Shown piece by piece: positions 10,701 through 21,746 of a DNA stretch of 64,000 nt (positions are counted from its first letter, which is position 1; the number at the start of each line of letters is the position of its first letter). This DNA is from Gracilaria domingensis (taxonomy: Eukaryota > Rhodophyta > Florideophyceae > Gracilariales > Gracilariaceae). Under the pieces are notes generated by a model. That model ran no database searches, was not told the origin of the DNA, and saw only the letters and a list, made by a program, of their open reading frames with translations. Location of the stretch: contig VCMS01000119.1 of assembly GCA_022539475.1 (NCBI GenBank), positions 89,445 through 153,444 of the forward strand, read 5' to 3'. A program made the translations under genes and the position numbers.

Positions 10701-12254
10701 CTTGATGTCCGTGTAGGTTGAATGTCCACAGATGTGTCTGTGAACTTTGTCGATAATTTTCTTCAACTCTTTCCAAGGCCTGTCGGCGAGACCTTCGTCA
10801 AAATGAGCTGTAGCACAGAAGAGTGTAGACTTGTCGTGGGTGGTGAGTTGTAAAGGATCACAGGTAAACACGGAGTGTGGGATGTAAGTGTGCATATCCA
10901 CGTCGAGAAGAGAGATTGTGGGTGTTTCTCCACCTTCTTCGGTGTTGGGCAACTTTAGGAGATTATCATTCATATGCAAAATGTCACAGCGGGTCGTGAC
11001 GTTGCGTCCGACAACCCACTGCGATGACCCCTCCATAACGAGGTGACGGATCTTGACTTCTTCGCCTTGGTCTGTGCGGCCAGTGAGCATGATGGACCCT
11101 AATAGAGGCCTCGTGTCGCTTCTGTGAGTCCCTGATCCATATTGCCAGTGCGTCTTGTCTGCCACAGGCGCAGGTAGCGGGTCAAGGTTTCCAGTCCAGT
11201 TCGGTAGGACCAGGTCTTTGATCATGTGCAGCTCTTCCAAACCAATGCCACTGTATGGTGCTGCGTTGTCCAAAAGTGGACCGTCGGCTCCCAAGAGAGA
11301 TGATGAGGGATTAGCTACCTCGCGTAGCGTTGCCATGTTGAATGTCAGCACATTTTTGTTCTCTTTGGCACCGGTAGCGGGATTGTCCGTTGACTTGAAT
11401 CCAGGCTTCAACGATCCATCTCGACGGTGATCGTTAGCCCAATGTCCGTACTTCCCGCATCTATTACACTTTGTCTTCTGTTTGAGGTCAATGATCTCCT
11501 CCGGTGTCATACGCTGACGTTGTGCGGCCTTGCGACCTCCAGAGCGAGATGATGAAGCGAAAGAGGCGTTGGTGGACAGGGTTGTCGCGGCAGAGGGCGA
11601 TGACTGGCTTCGAACTTTGTCACACTGTCGAAGAACGGAGGCAATAGATTCGTATGAAACGGCTTTGAGAAAGTCATCGGTACTAGACGTGGAGGTAAAT
11701 GTGTGGTCCTTAGCTGAACAGTTCGCGAGAACGGACACACGCTGGTTGCTGTCCACATCCGAATTGGCCAACAAAGTGAAGGCCACTAGTGCTTCCGACA
11801 ATTTTGCCTCGGTACCATGGGCGTTCACACGGGATACATGCGCTTGGAACCGCGATTCGAAGTTCTTAAAGCTTTCGTTGGCATTTCTCTTAGTGTTAAG
11901 GAGCGCCAAAAAATCCTGATAGACATCAGAGACGACAGCCAGGGGGTCACGCTTGTACAAAGCGTCGACAATCGCTTGGGCTCCGGCCTCGGAGCGAATA
12001 GTATCCGCAGGGATCGATTTGCAGATATCTCGTGCTCGACCAAACAGTTGAGACAGAAGCATGATGCCTTGAACAGCTGGTCTGATCTTGTTATCGTTGG
12101 TGTCGGCCAACGTCTGGTGAAAAGCCTGCCACAGTGAAACGGCGTTTGCATACTGCTCTTGGCTTCCCTTTCCATCCGTCCAAGGAACGTTTCGTATGTC
12201 CCAAGAAAACCGCGGGCGCGTCGGCAGATTGTTAGAGGAACTTTCTGGGCCCAT
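7719..12254 (-). CDS. copia-B gag-pol polyprotein, intact
   Basis: A single frame of 1511 codons. I place the start at ATG 12252-12254, just past the 5' LTR; the frame stays open back through the LTR to 12497. Domain order: gag (1-255), zinc knuckle CNRCGKYGHWANDH with last Cys replaced by His (about 260-273), retropepsin-like segment LLDNAAPYSGIG (about 328), integrase zinc region and core with Asp in VCVDHMYLD (about 570), Asp in AFDPAFSN and Glu in VLESKHRVI, a Tudor-like domain (about 875-931; GDQIEVYWPDDKQFYAG...), RT (about 1010-1300) with VVDDILFAG as catalytic box, and RNase H from VVFCDASRS (about 1338). The usual YVDD reads KVVDD. The protease motif DNA instead of D(S/T)G is odd. 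Expression would come from the LTR; no frameshift is needed. Confidence 0.93.
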   Translation of the reverse strand: MGPESSSNNLPTRPRFSWDIRNVPWTDGKGSQEQYANAVSLWQAFHQTLADTNDNKIRPAVQGIMLLSQLFGRARDICKSIPADTIRSEAGAQAIVDALYKRDPLAVVSDVYQDFLALLNTKRNANESFKNFESRFQAHVSRVNAHGTEAKLSEALVAFTLLANSDVDSNQRVSVLANCSAKDHTFTSTSSTDDFLKAVSYESIASVLRQCDKVRSQSSPSAATTLSTNASFASSSRSGGRKAAQRQRMTPEEIIDLKQKTKCNRCGKYGHWANDHRRDGSLKPGFKSTDNPATGAKENKNVLTFNMATLREVANPSSSLLGADGPLLDNAAPYSGIGLEELHMIKDLVLPNWTGNLDPLPAPVADKTHWQYGSGTHRSDTRPLLGSIMLTGRTDQGEEVKIRHLVMEGSSQWVVGRNVTTRCDILHMNDNLLKLPNTEEGGETPTISLLDVDMHTYIPHSVFTCDPLQLTTHDKSTLFCATAHFDEGLADRPWKELKKIIDKVHRHICGHSTYTDIKLLLQRNGLWNEQVRDYLEKTLEECTVCLTTARPKKARKVSLSSMSRSFNEVVCVDHMYLDQYCVMHIMDSTTRYSAGCVVENASMESAIYVFDAHWITPFWFPHTVAFDPAFSNSLFKQFLMFHHIEARPLPPRRHNKNVLESKHRVIRDIFLRLKENSPIGFQQHPRLVISQAIRISNDLYGNDVMSAHELAKGYARPIEAGKGPTLLPQELEDAHTNLLAKRKLTLILRSKALKEFPMSIGDLVQVYIKLQHEKRGRWSEPKPILSFDLEGRTITVPGKGGRTVSAAIEDVRPALRTRELATAVQQAIDDMDRTLEESLSDYLDSSEEDTREQADSSSERISEQQADTEIEPASIGPQYPSIGDQIEVYWPDDKQFYAGTVARHNPRTQKYSVNYLDGDKEVLNLQEENWRYASDNGNGTDPGTIAATESQNQAQETLQSAEVQLSPGQELESKEREIIATYFKAFGSQEFMLHQAQGLPLYATQNAFEREQKSFMRTVHVVPVSKVPRHANIVTSHVLYKVKKCDDESFTLKARIAVHGNKDREKDVLKTDSATCPPVGIRILLSLAVIHKWTLAKIDFKSAFLQTEAERDVYVIPPRECTTRNQHYWLLLAAAYGLVNAGAKWQQVSDDALRSFGFMQLVYVPQLFYLTHNGRTCILAVKVVDDILFAGERSKLTELIMKIGKQYELGTIVYGPGSFNFYGLRVHQKEDYTVTIDGEEKLQTFESYVISRNRRKELDKCLNAIESSAFRSVNSSIGWLGIAASPFCAHAASYLQQKGPEPLVKDLITQINLLKELKRRGSLLSFLRPSGQKECRVVVFCDASRSTDHGQLGFVAGLLFGDLSIDSIFHTICWTSHKSRRPVKSIGSAETLAAGEAIDQGKVLCNAFKTLLGIQVGLWIVVDSKDLYVTLSTCRNATDRSIRGDISVIRYDYETKKIERMIWVPGKCNYGDPLTKTDSPLAEALQLLLYCGKISIDFEAALHNSSNKSTG

Positions 12255-12257
12255 AAC

Positions 12258-12608
12258 AATGAAAGCTGGGTGTATGGGAACGAACGACTGATAGACTAAT
12301 AACAATACTTTTCTCACGGCGGCGGTGGAGTAGTGGATGGTCTGTGCTTGACCTCCTTCTGTTGTCCGTCGCGCCCTGAACAAGTGGTATTTATGCACTT
12401 CCAGAAGCGCTATATCTCGTACGAACGCGCTCAGATAATATCTAGACAGCTCACCATCCGTGAGCTCACAAACAACAAAGAGCTGTAAACCCCGCATATG
12501 CGCAATTCAGTGTAGACACGCACGAGTTCACACACGTAAGAACCTCATACAGAATCTGACGTAATACAAGTACGTCTCACAATTGCGCAAACACACGCAA
12601 TTCTAACA
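12258..12608 (-). repeat. copia-B 5' LTR
   Basis: I could find no difference from the copy at 7346-7696. The sequence just inside it in element orientation, GTTATGGGCCCAGAAAG, overlaps the proposed start codon. It does not look like a standard initiator-Met primer binding site, so the primer is unresolved. Confidence 0.9.
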
Positions 12609-12613
12609 ACCTT

Positions 12614-13930
12614 TGTCACGAAAATTCTGAGCAACTAATCTTGATTTCTCGATTGGTTTTCCATCAACACTCTTCAATAGATCTACCCATTGAACCATAA
12701 ATACGAGTTCCTGATGGTACTTCGTTCACTGACACGACCTCGAATGTTTTCCTTTTTCTTCAGCCTTCTAGTTATGATCTTCTAGCTTCTGTGAAGTCTC
12801 GATTTTCTCCTCTCGTTGAAACATCGTCTGCCACTGTAAATATGCCACATGTGTCGGTCAGGAATGCTTCTGAAAGCAGGAGCTTCTCATCTGTAATCCC
12901 TTATACGGTTTTCTGTTCAGAAGAATTTGTAGAAGAGGAGGCAGTAAATATCTCGTCTATTGTTGAAGTAATAACTGGTTTCACGACATGGGAACGAAAT
13001 GTGCGCTGACTGTGCGGTAGTTGTACAACTACGGTTTCGCCTTCGATTTGCACGAACGGAAAGGGTCCTTCCCATCGTCCAAAAGTCTCGCGGAATACGT
13101 ACACGGGGGAACCAGCAGGAAGCATTCTTAGTTCATCGCTGTGATCTTTGCATTTTGGTCCTCTAGAATGCTTCAATCCAAACGCAATTTTTCTTTTGGC
13201 CTGCTCCTTCTGTACCATCTTCATTGCTGCGTCAATAGCTTCTGCTCTTTGGATTTGTGCTTCAGCAGGTGTGTTTTTCAGTGGCCGAGGAATTGATCCA
13301 TATACAAGCAGAGATGGGCATAGCCCTTCGGGACCGACAGTATCATTAACGGCCTTAACCGCCATCTGGAGACAGTCCACATCAGTTTCTGTTCTTGGTA
13401 ATGTTTGCCTCAGCTTCAGGTAGGCCGCTCAGAGAGGTCCATGGTAGCGCTCGACATGAGACATGGTGGATGGTGACTCGATTGGCGCCTGTAAAACTGA
13501 GATTCCTTCTGTTTCGGCCGTGCTTAGGAACTCCTTCGATACGAAATTGCTCCCTTGCTCCACTCGTAGAAAATCAGGCGGTTCCACATATACTCGAGCC
13601 CAAGAGCGGAAAAAGGCTTTCCAAACATGGGAAGAGGTCAGGCGTTTCATGAAAACTGCTGCATTGTAGTGCGTCGCTTCATCTACAGCGTGTAGTACGG
13701 CTTGTCCGTTGATGTACATAATATCAATTGCAACAATGTGATTATACTTCAAGTTCTCTGTTCCTAATGTAATCTTGAATCTCCTTAGTCGTGAAGCGTT
13801 TGTGGCCCAAGTCGTGCATGATTTCGTCAGATCTTCGATGGCTTCTCTAACGTCCTTATTCATTTGTTCGGGCCGTGCGCGTTTCAAGAGGTTCACAAAA
13901 GCACACTGGGGTGACCAAATTCTCTGTGAA
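12614..13930 (-). pseudogene. copia-A integrase and start of RT, broken
   Basis: From about 13930 leftward the translation gives the integrase core: IVAIDIMYING (first Asp, about 13700), LRVEQGSNFVSKEF (second acidic position, reading E where D is usual, about 13550) and SHVERYHGPL (Glu, about 13440). A C-terminal region follows to about 12990 with a basic stretch and FGRWEGPFPFVQIEGETVVVQL (an SH3/GPF-like end). The RT N-terminus then begins (VPSGTRIYGS, about 12690) and reaches the copia-B insertion at 12613. Shifts occur near 13430 and around 12680. Order and motifs are typical of copia pol. Confidence 0.78.
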
Positions 13931-14036
13931 GTTTCTTCAATTCAGTTTCCGTGTATAAAGAGAAAGTCAAATCACTTCGCTTCCAAGTTTGTATTAAAAA
14001 ATAGTTCTTGAATGTCAATGGTTGTCTCAAATGCTT

Positions 14037-15550
14037 TTACATTACTTCCTTGTTCTGTATGCTGATCTCCAATACTTTCTCGATCATGTCCTTCATACTC
14101 AGTAGTGTCGGAACCTTGTCCGGTACGATTTGAAAGGTTACGTCGATTACAAGATTCAGATCTTTGAACGGTACTGGTATCATTGCGGTGCCAATCGGTT
14201 GACTACTTCCTCCAATTCCACTCAACTTCTTCACTTCGTCCGTGTTCAACTGACAGGGTACATCGAATTCCTCACACTAGGCCTTGTACTGCTCGTATGA
14301 CATCATTGACGAACGATTTGCACATGTGTCGATATAAATTTCTTTGATGCGTTCGCCAAGTATGCTTCGTCTGAAGCGTGTAGCGACATACTGTCCTCGG
14401 CGATATAGACAGCATCTTTTTCGTCTTTGCCTTCTTCTTCATCGCTTGAATACGCGCAGTACGCGTAGTCCTCTACTCTCTCCTCCTCTTCTTCTGTTAT
14501 TTCGTTCACAATGTACGCCATGTATTCCACCGTTAGATATGCCGATGGGTTCCTTCTTTTCATCTTTTCGATTGCATCTTTGATTTCGCGTGGATTGTGA
14601 CGGGTTCTGGCCAAATGATTCTCACCACAAACGTAGCATCCTTTCTTACCAGCTCTCCATTGTGATGAAATCTTGCGTGCTCCATCAGATCGTCGTCTTG
14701 TATAGCCTCTCAGATTCTTTCTTGCACCTCCTCCATAAACATTTCCTAAAGCATAATTGGCCGAGTTGGCGTTCTTGGATGTCCAAATATTCGATGTTAT
14801 GAATGCTCCGGCTGTCCTGGGTTCACTTGAGAGAAAAGTGGCAATTCGGCTTTTTGCTTTTTGCGATGTACGGGGGACTCGTTCTCGAAGGGACTGGGTG
14901 ATCTGGCTGGTATCAGCTGCAACAATTAACTGATCCCTGAGAAAATTTTCTTCACGGTATGCTGGATCCAGTTGCTTCTGCAGCATAGTCAGTCTAGTGC
15001 AAAAAGTTTGGGAGACTTCCAATTCGCTCTTCTCCGGTTCTTCTCTTATAGCCTGTGATAGTCGTAATGATTGGTAGAGAATGAGAGTGCGATTACGTTG
15101 TTCTTCATTCATGTAGTTGTCGATGAGCTTCTGTAGAATGTTTTCATACGTATCACCAACCCGATAAGTGCGTACGAAGAAGGATAAGCCATCATCGCAC
15201 AATATGATCTGCAGTCCTTCGACCTTCTCTTGTTCATTAACGACAAAGTCTTGCCAAAGAGTCATACAGTTCTATAGTACCTTGAAGATCGCCATCAAAT
15301 CCTCCTCCAAATTTGCGTCTTCCTTGAAACATTTTCATCAATCCATTCAGGCCCATTGAATACTGCCCCTTCGATGCCCACTCGTTATTGGTCTCGTTCT
15401 TCGCTCCATTACTATTGCTTCGTTCTTGGTTCGCTACTGAATTAGGAAGCACATCTTGAATGGTGGTTCGCGGGGGGGATTCATGGTGTGAGTGTGATTG
15501 GGCTGGGTTTCGTTTGACATGTGTGACTCTGTTTGGTATATCCGATTCCC
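14037..15550 (-). pseudogene. copia-A gag C-terminal part and protease remnant, broken
   Basis: A gag-like segment (15265-14303) has the helical pattern and length expected of a copia capsid region, followed by an abnormal zinc knuckle CYVCGENHLARTRH (about 14610-14650) in which the spacing is altered and the last Cys is His. An acidic tail and a protease C-terminal remnant (14249-14037, IVPDKVPTLLSMKDM) follow. Upstream the frame continues in a different phase (15452 and beyond, hydrophilic Ser/His/Pro-rich) to about 15550, where homology ends at the CACTA-containing insert. At least two shifts are present, near 15262 and 14290. Confidence 0.65.
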
Positions 15551-15599
15551 TAGTGGAAAACTGAGGTTAGAAATAGATGTCGTATAGGTCGTAATAAGA

Positions 15600-16085
15600 A
15601 AGGCTGTACTGCGAAAAGGCGACACCTAATCGAGACCTTCCGGGACTTGATTCTGATGCTCAAAATGGGTTCATGGGACGCGATAAATGATATCATACGA
15701 GTTTTGAATATGTAACAGTATCTCAGTTTATGAATAGTTCGAGCACCTACTTAGTACCTCTCGACTACCGAACAGATCTCTACCGCATAACTATTGCAAC
15801 ATAGAAAGTGACAAAATATGTCTTTATTCATATTTATTTCTTCCTAAATTGTAGCATTCGCTGCATCAAGCGCTTCAACTTGTTTTCTCACAAAACCAAT
15901 CGATATGGCTTGGATAGCAATGGCTTCAAAACTAATTAACACATCCCGTCACCAGCAGCCATAGACGTCTTGCTCAGCTCGCACGTTCCCCATCAACGTC
16001 AATCAAATAGATTAGAATTGACAGGAAGAGGGATTGAAAATTCCAGAATGGTCTGTGACGGAACTAAAGTACCTTCTCTCTTCGT
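15600..16085. other. Non-coding left flank of the CACTA insert
   Basis: No gene is seen here. The sequence is AT-richer than the retrotransposons around it and shows no clear tandem or inverted repeats by eye. It would be the subterminal region downstream of the transposase gene. Confidence 0.4.
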
Positions 16086-19000
16086 TCAGTGTTTGTCTCC
16101 TACAATTCCAGGCAGAATCCGATTCATGCCCTCATAGTCTTTTGAATCCGAGTCTAGTAACTTGTGTACTCTCAAAGCGCGATCGAGGAAATAAGTTCTC
16201 CGTCTCGGAGGCCCAGGCTTTCCATATGGATTGTGTGGCCGTTCCATTACCCCAATGAGTCGTCGTATAATGCTGACATCTTCAAATGATGGGCTTGTAA
16301 ATGTTGAACTCGCTGTCGAATCGCTGTAAATCTGACCTTGTAGTCTAACTCGAAGATTCTGGGCCCAGTCCATATCAACTATAACATGCTTTTGGGCCAA
16401 AGATGGGCGGATCTCAAGAAGCTTTCCCTCAAATTCACTTAGATCCAGATCCATAATATATCGAACTCTTCCGTAGTATACGTTAGCCTTATTTACCAGT
16501 TCATCAGTTTCCATCTCCACTGATACAACCCAGTCCCATCTCTTCTGCTTGTTTCTAGATTTCCCGGATAAGCTGAAACAACCACCTAGCTTTTGTTTAC
16601 CGCAAACGTTGTCGTATATCTCAATGGCGCACCACAGCACAACTTTCGTCACAGAATAGCACAAATAAGCTACATCTGTTTCACAGATACCGATAAACTT
16701 CCGACGCAGATAGTTTGAGAACAGTTTTCGGAATCGCACGGCATATCGTGATTTCTTCGGATATGTTAGAAGATGAGAAGGACCCTTCAAGCGAGAGAAA
16801 TCTGTAGTATTCTGCAAGTGGTATATCACTGGAGGCAGACTAAAGTGATCTTCGAAAATACTTATAGGATTCTCTTGTTTTCTCCCTCAAGAACATGGAT
16901 TCAGCTGCCCTTTGTCTCGACGTTAAACGGTTCTTGTTCCATCCGATGTATCTTTCAACCCAGTACTGAGATACCCCAATTAATGGGCCATATCTTCTCG
17001 TGTCTTCGTGAAGATGAAGAAGCGAGTGAAAGACGGATAAGCACCAATTGATCCTGCACTGGTTGTAACGCACAAACTCTTTCTCGAAGAATTGGAATAA
17101 TGAAACGGCAAGAATACGAACATCGTCAATATCTTCACGTGTTACAACTGATCTAAAGCAGAGCTCTACCAAACGACTAAAATCATAAAGGCCTTCCATC
17201 ACAGGGTTGCTTACGTAACCATCCAATACGACAAGACAGGTGAGAGAAAAAAACTGTTTCGTTGCGTTGGCTTTCCATTTCGAAAAATCTACGAGTGCAC
17301 CATGCTTTTCAGCCAGAAACATACTTGATGTGCAATCGTAAAGATTTAAAAGCGATGCGTCCATAAGATTGAGAGCTTCGTCAGAGAGTGAGAAGCTTTC
17401 TCCCTTCGTTTTCATCATTCGAAGCATCAAGGACTTTCCTACATTCGTAAAGAGATGCATCGGGTCATTTGGGAAGGAGGCGAATGGTACTAGTCCTGGA
17501 ACCTTGAAAATTGACGATCTCTCTGATATTCCAGTAAACGTCTGCATCTCTCGCATTTCTTTTTTCGTCTTGCAGCCCTGTATGAGATCCATTTGCTTGA
17601 AGCTACCGCTTGCGGACCTCATCGGCAGACATGCAGGATCGTATAGTACTTCTACTCTCCCTGGCGTCTCTTTCGTCATTATACGTGAGGGATAATAGTA
17701 ATGCCTGCTTTCCTCGGAGTAAATTCCATGGATCCTGCAATTTCGACAAGGGGAATTACCATTGTGACCTTGAAGGCCCGCTACCTTCGCAATTGCTGGT
17801 TGATCACCTGAGAAATATACCATGTGAAATCGAACGCATCGCTTTTCACCGTCAAAGAAGGTCATCAGGCTCATTTCATAGTCATGGCTCTCCTGAAATT
17901 CGGCAATCACTGGCTTAAGGAACGAGACCAAGTCTCTTGGGGTTCCCGGACCCGGTATAAACATCAAGGGAATGATATTATGTACCGCATACCTTTCATC
18001 GGGTGGCAGGTTCAGGTTCAGTGCTGGGACCACCCAACAACTATATTCATGGCCTGTCCTAAAGGCTTCAAAGCCATCCGTAGATACTGCGAAGAACAAG
18101 TCATATCTCAAATTTTCCTCACCACCATATTTGTCACACAAAGATTGATAAAATGATCCATCCAAGTAATCTCTCATTACTCCAGGTTGGGGTCTCCGAT
18201 TCCAACGATATTCGTAAAGCTTGTTACAAGCTCTCTCGTTCGCCACTATCAATGATATTCTTTTGAAAAGAGACAGATATGAGAATCTTCCTCCCGAGAC
18301 AGACACCTCCGTAGGTTTCTGCTTTCCACATATCGAGCATGGAAAAGTTCCACTTCGTCGAAAGTAGATGTAAAAGCACAGTGACCTTCGCACACTGAAT
18401 ATTCATCAACTGCGTATCCAATGCCAGAGTTCAATTCGATGTAGCGAAGAATTGTACGCCATGATTTACAAGGAGCCTCGATGCCGGGAAGCTTGATAAC
18501 ATCGTTCATGACCGTCTCTGCTAGCGCGTGATCAACAAAGAGCTTCAATATATCCTTGTCATTTTGTATTCACTGGAGCGTGACTGATACTTCTTCAAGC
18601 TCATCATCTCCTGAATCAAGTACATTCTCGACACGTTCGCCATATTCTAAAGAATCTAAATCCGATGATATGCTACAACCTTCCAAATTGTTCGTATCGC
18701 CATTCGTCGGAACAAATCGATCCTGAGATTGAATCGTATTGCCTTGTACGGGTTCGTTCATCTGCATTTGAGGCATTTCTACGCTGAAATTTTCAAAGAC
18801 TGGATCATCATCAAGTTCAAGTGAGGTCTGACCCACAACGGCATGTTCAGAAGTAATGAAACCATCACAAACATCAGTCTTCGATTTCTTGACCTCTCTC
18901 TTACAAGATTTCCAGGCAGTTGGGAACTCATCGTCTGTGCCGTGTTCGGATAATGTCTCATTAGGTTTGAACCTTTCGTATGTATCCTCCATTGAGAGTT

Positions 19001-19160
19001 TCTTGGAGCTAAATCCCTTCTTGAATAGACCTCTACCAATCCGCTCTCGTTGAATGTTTGCTGCCTGGCGGTGAGCCATCATTGTGGACTTCGAAACCAC
19101 ATCACCTGGGGCACATGTACACTGATACCAAGATGGACACACCCATTCCTTCGAACTCAT
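16086..19160 (-). pseudogene. CACTA-type Tnp2 transposase, broken
   Basis: Start chosen at ATG 19158-19160, which is followed by Cys-rich CPSWYQCTCAPGDVV and a basic stretch, as in fungal and algal Tnp2 proteins. A long acidic region follows to 18570. The Transposase_21-like core runs from about 18360: SICGKQKPTE, then DLFFAVSTDGFEAF (about 18090-18130), NLPPDERYAVHNIIPL (about 17990), LVSFLKPVIAEFQ and GHNGNSPCRNCRIHG (about 17730-17770). A further C-terminal domain reaches 16086. Breaks are an in-frame TGA at 18570-18572 and shifts near 18350 and 16835; one or more could be introns, but no convincing splice pair was assigned. It would have catalysed cut-and-paste transposition. Confidence 0.8.
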
Positions 19161-19436
19161 ATTCAAGACAAGATGAAGAAGAGAGTGAACAGTTACGTAG
19201 AGGCAATACCGACGATTGTAACTTAATTTTTCAGCCAGTACTGGGAATCGACACAATGTTGGTTTCGGAAACATCGATAACGAAACCAAACTTGTTGACA
19301 AACTTTTCGGTTTGCCTTAAATATGACCGTTCTGTTTCTCTTCGCACATCATTCGTTTCCATACGTAAGGACGCTAGTGAAGAAACATCGAATGTCTCTG
19401 TGCTAGCCCGTTCATCATTCCAGCATCTTCACCAAC

Positions 19437-21067
19437 ATGAGCCACCGAGACAACGTTATGACAAACAAGGAGTTCACCACACTCGATAGCAATCAAAAAT
19501 GTATGATGGATAAGCTACAGGTTCTCGAGAAGAGGTTAAACATACTTCAAAGTCACCCAAATGTTTCGCCAATACTCCGTCCTACCCAGAAGAAGCAGGT
19601 CGTTATCCGAACATTGCGGGGTACCTCAGACGAGAGATAGACTCTAGAAACCGTGAAATTCATGAGATGAACAGAAGCCCATCCGCGTACAATCAGTTTG
19701 AGAAATATGTCCAGTGCAACCAAAAGGACAACGACATAGTAATCAATACTCACTTGAAGGAAACGATTGGGGACATAATGACGTTTTGCTTTCCCGATAA
19801 GTGGGAAAACATGTCTTGGTTAGATCTTAAGAAGGATTACAAGAGAGAGGTGCTCAAGGCTGTATAACACGCATCCAACTCACCGGATATGGTCGTTTGA
19901 ACTCAATGCATGTCTCAATGGGCCATTAAGAGCTTAATGGAACAAAAGCTCCATTCCATTCAGAACAAAAGTGCAAAACAAAAGCGAGAGTCAAAGGCTT
20001 GTGTGGAAGAACGGGACACACGATCAGTCAAGTCCCGTGGGGAGAGACGATCAGCTCAGAACATGTCACTCCCAGAGTCTTCGGTTGGTGTCCAGAGACC
20101 ACCTATTGCAAATCACCAGAGCCCGTTGCAGTACAAAATATCGCACCCACTTCGTTCGATGAGAGATCAGGCTGGTGTAGTTACTGGTAGTGAAGTTGAT
20201 GAAAGAGTCAGTGGAGCAGTTCAGGATATTCAGAACAGAATTCAAAATCAAGTCGGAAACGAGCCAAGTTTGTTTCTTGGGAGAACACGTACAAGTATTC
20301 GCAGTCGAAGACCAATCGGAGGAGGAAGTAGAGAGAATCGGGCAATCCAACACATAACATCTTTGCCACTCTTGCAATCTGTGCCTCACCAAACAGGAAT
20401 TGAAAGCCAAGGGAGCACAACCAGGAGCTACCTTGTATGTCAATTGAATTTTGATCAGACAAATGAACAAGAACGTGTAATCTATTCTCCTTCAAATGTT
20501 ACACGTGAGGCTATAAATCTGAGCAAAAGTTTTCTTGAAGCCAGTAGCAGAAACAATGATATATCCACTTCCACTAATAGTGTTAGCAAAATTCATCAAA
20601 ACAAGTCTTTGAAAGGGAAGAGAAATATTCGTACAAGAGAGAAACCTGTTGAACATTTTTGCGATGGAGAAGGTAACAGTCGTCGTGGTCATATGCAGCT
20701 ACCGCTCGGAGTACGACAAGGAAATCGTCTTATCCCACGTAGAGATCCCCAAGCGCAAGAAGCATAACAAGATGTGAACAGCCAAATGGCTCGAAATGAG
20801 TTAGATACGGATGAAATTCTGCCAAATCCAAATGCAAGGAGCTACGCTGCTTCCTTGAACTTACAGAGAGCGTTTTGCCCGATATTGAACGAGAATGTGT
20901 TTGTTGGAAACGACGGTTCTCGACTCCATGGAGTAACTGTTGATCGTTCTGGAGAACAAAGAGGAACAAAAAGTAATGTGCAAGATTGGGCATCGCACTA
21001 CTCGGTACCACTAGGAGTGGCAGCCGACCATCCATTCAACGAGGTCGAGAACCGTAGTACGAAGTAG
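19437..21067 (+). pseudogene. Accessory ORF of the CACTA element, divergent from the transposase, broken
   Basis: This is transcribed away from the transposase. A short coiled-coil-like stretch (MMDKLQVLEKRLNILQSH, about 19500-19560) in one frame is followed by a long second frame from 19667 to 21067, interrupted by stops at 19865-19867, about 19898 and 20765-20767. The product is polar, rich in Ser, Asn, Arg and Gln, without a recognised fold. By analogy with TnpA-like second proteins of CACTA elements it may have bound DNA; that is inference from position only. Absence of long open frames on the opposite strand supports this strand as coding. Confidence 0.5.
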
Positions 21068-21246
21068 GCTCATGCCTTCACGCAAACCGGCTTGGATGTT
21101 GCCAGAAGTACTTTTGCATAGAGCCATTCATCAAACAAGCACGATCTGCAGCGGCTGATCATGGTCAAAGAAAGAAAGCACAAATGAAGGGTGCCGTGTA
21201 TCCAGAAAAATAGAAGCTCTACTGCATTGCAGATATACCTCCAAAA

Positions 21247-21746
21247 TTACCTGCGTGTAAGAAAATTAGTGGCCGTAGAACACAGGATACGAAAGAGTTG
21301 GCCCATCTTAGCAGCCATTCTGGCGTAATGTAGCCAGTAATATTCGTTCTCGCGATCTCGGCGAATTATAAGCAGGTGGTGGGCAGGAACGTCTTTTCCA
21401 CAGCTATCACTACAGCTGCCACTTAAACTTCCTTTGCTGATGAAGCCTTCATCGAAACCAAACTCCACAAGAGAGGAAGCAGATGAGATTTCGTCATGTG
21501 CAGATGCAGAAACGTTTCGTTCCGCAGTTCCATCTTTAAGATGAATGCCCACAATAGTGCCTCTCAGTCCCAATGGCACACTTACCTTCGGAGTTCTGAT
21601 GACAACCATACCCTCCAGTCGCAGCCCCGTTCCATCAACTGGCACTGGTGTGAAATGCAAAGATCCTCGATGTGGTTCAAATGCTGACATATCAGACGGA
21701 TCTTCCAGGCCGGTGATGAGGGTCGAGCGCGGTACATCCTCAAAAA
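21247..21746 (-). pseudogene. Unassigned open frame following the P4-ATPase fragment
   Basis: A 179-codon minus-strand frame (21786-21247) overlaps the end of the P4-ATPase fragment in another phase and reads on for 160 residues. The first part (SIHGKEVKIFEDVPRS...RTPKVSVPLGLRG) could be the start of the ATPase segment after the A-domain motif, because P4-ATPases continue there with a beta-rich stretch, but I cannot identify it firmly. The frame ends exactly at CGCAG|GTAA, which looks like an exon-intron junction, suggesting part of a captured spliced gene. Confidence 0.35.

Larger units (their letters stand above)
7346..12608 (-). mobile_element. copia-B: apparently intact Ty1/copia retrotransposon nested in copia-A
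   Basis: The element is 5.26 kb with two 351-bp LTRs and a perfect 5-bp target duplication ACCTT (7341-7345 and 12609-12613). The copia-A RT reading frame is continuous across the insertion if the element and one TSD are removed. It carries one uninterrupted gag-pol frame. The LTRs look identical base for base, so this is the most recent insertion in the window. Confidence 0.93.

Noticed and set aside
15620-15760. CACCTA-type sequences considered as CACTA terminal repeats
   Set aside because: No matching inverted copy or 3-bp target duplication could be found near 27.05-27.09 kb.
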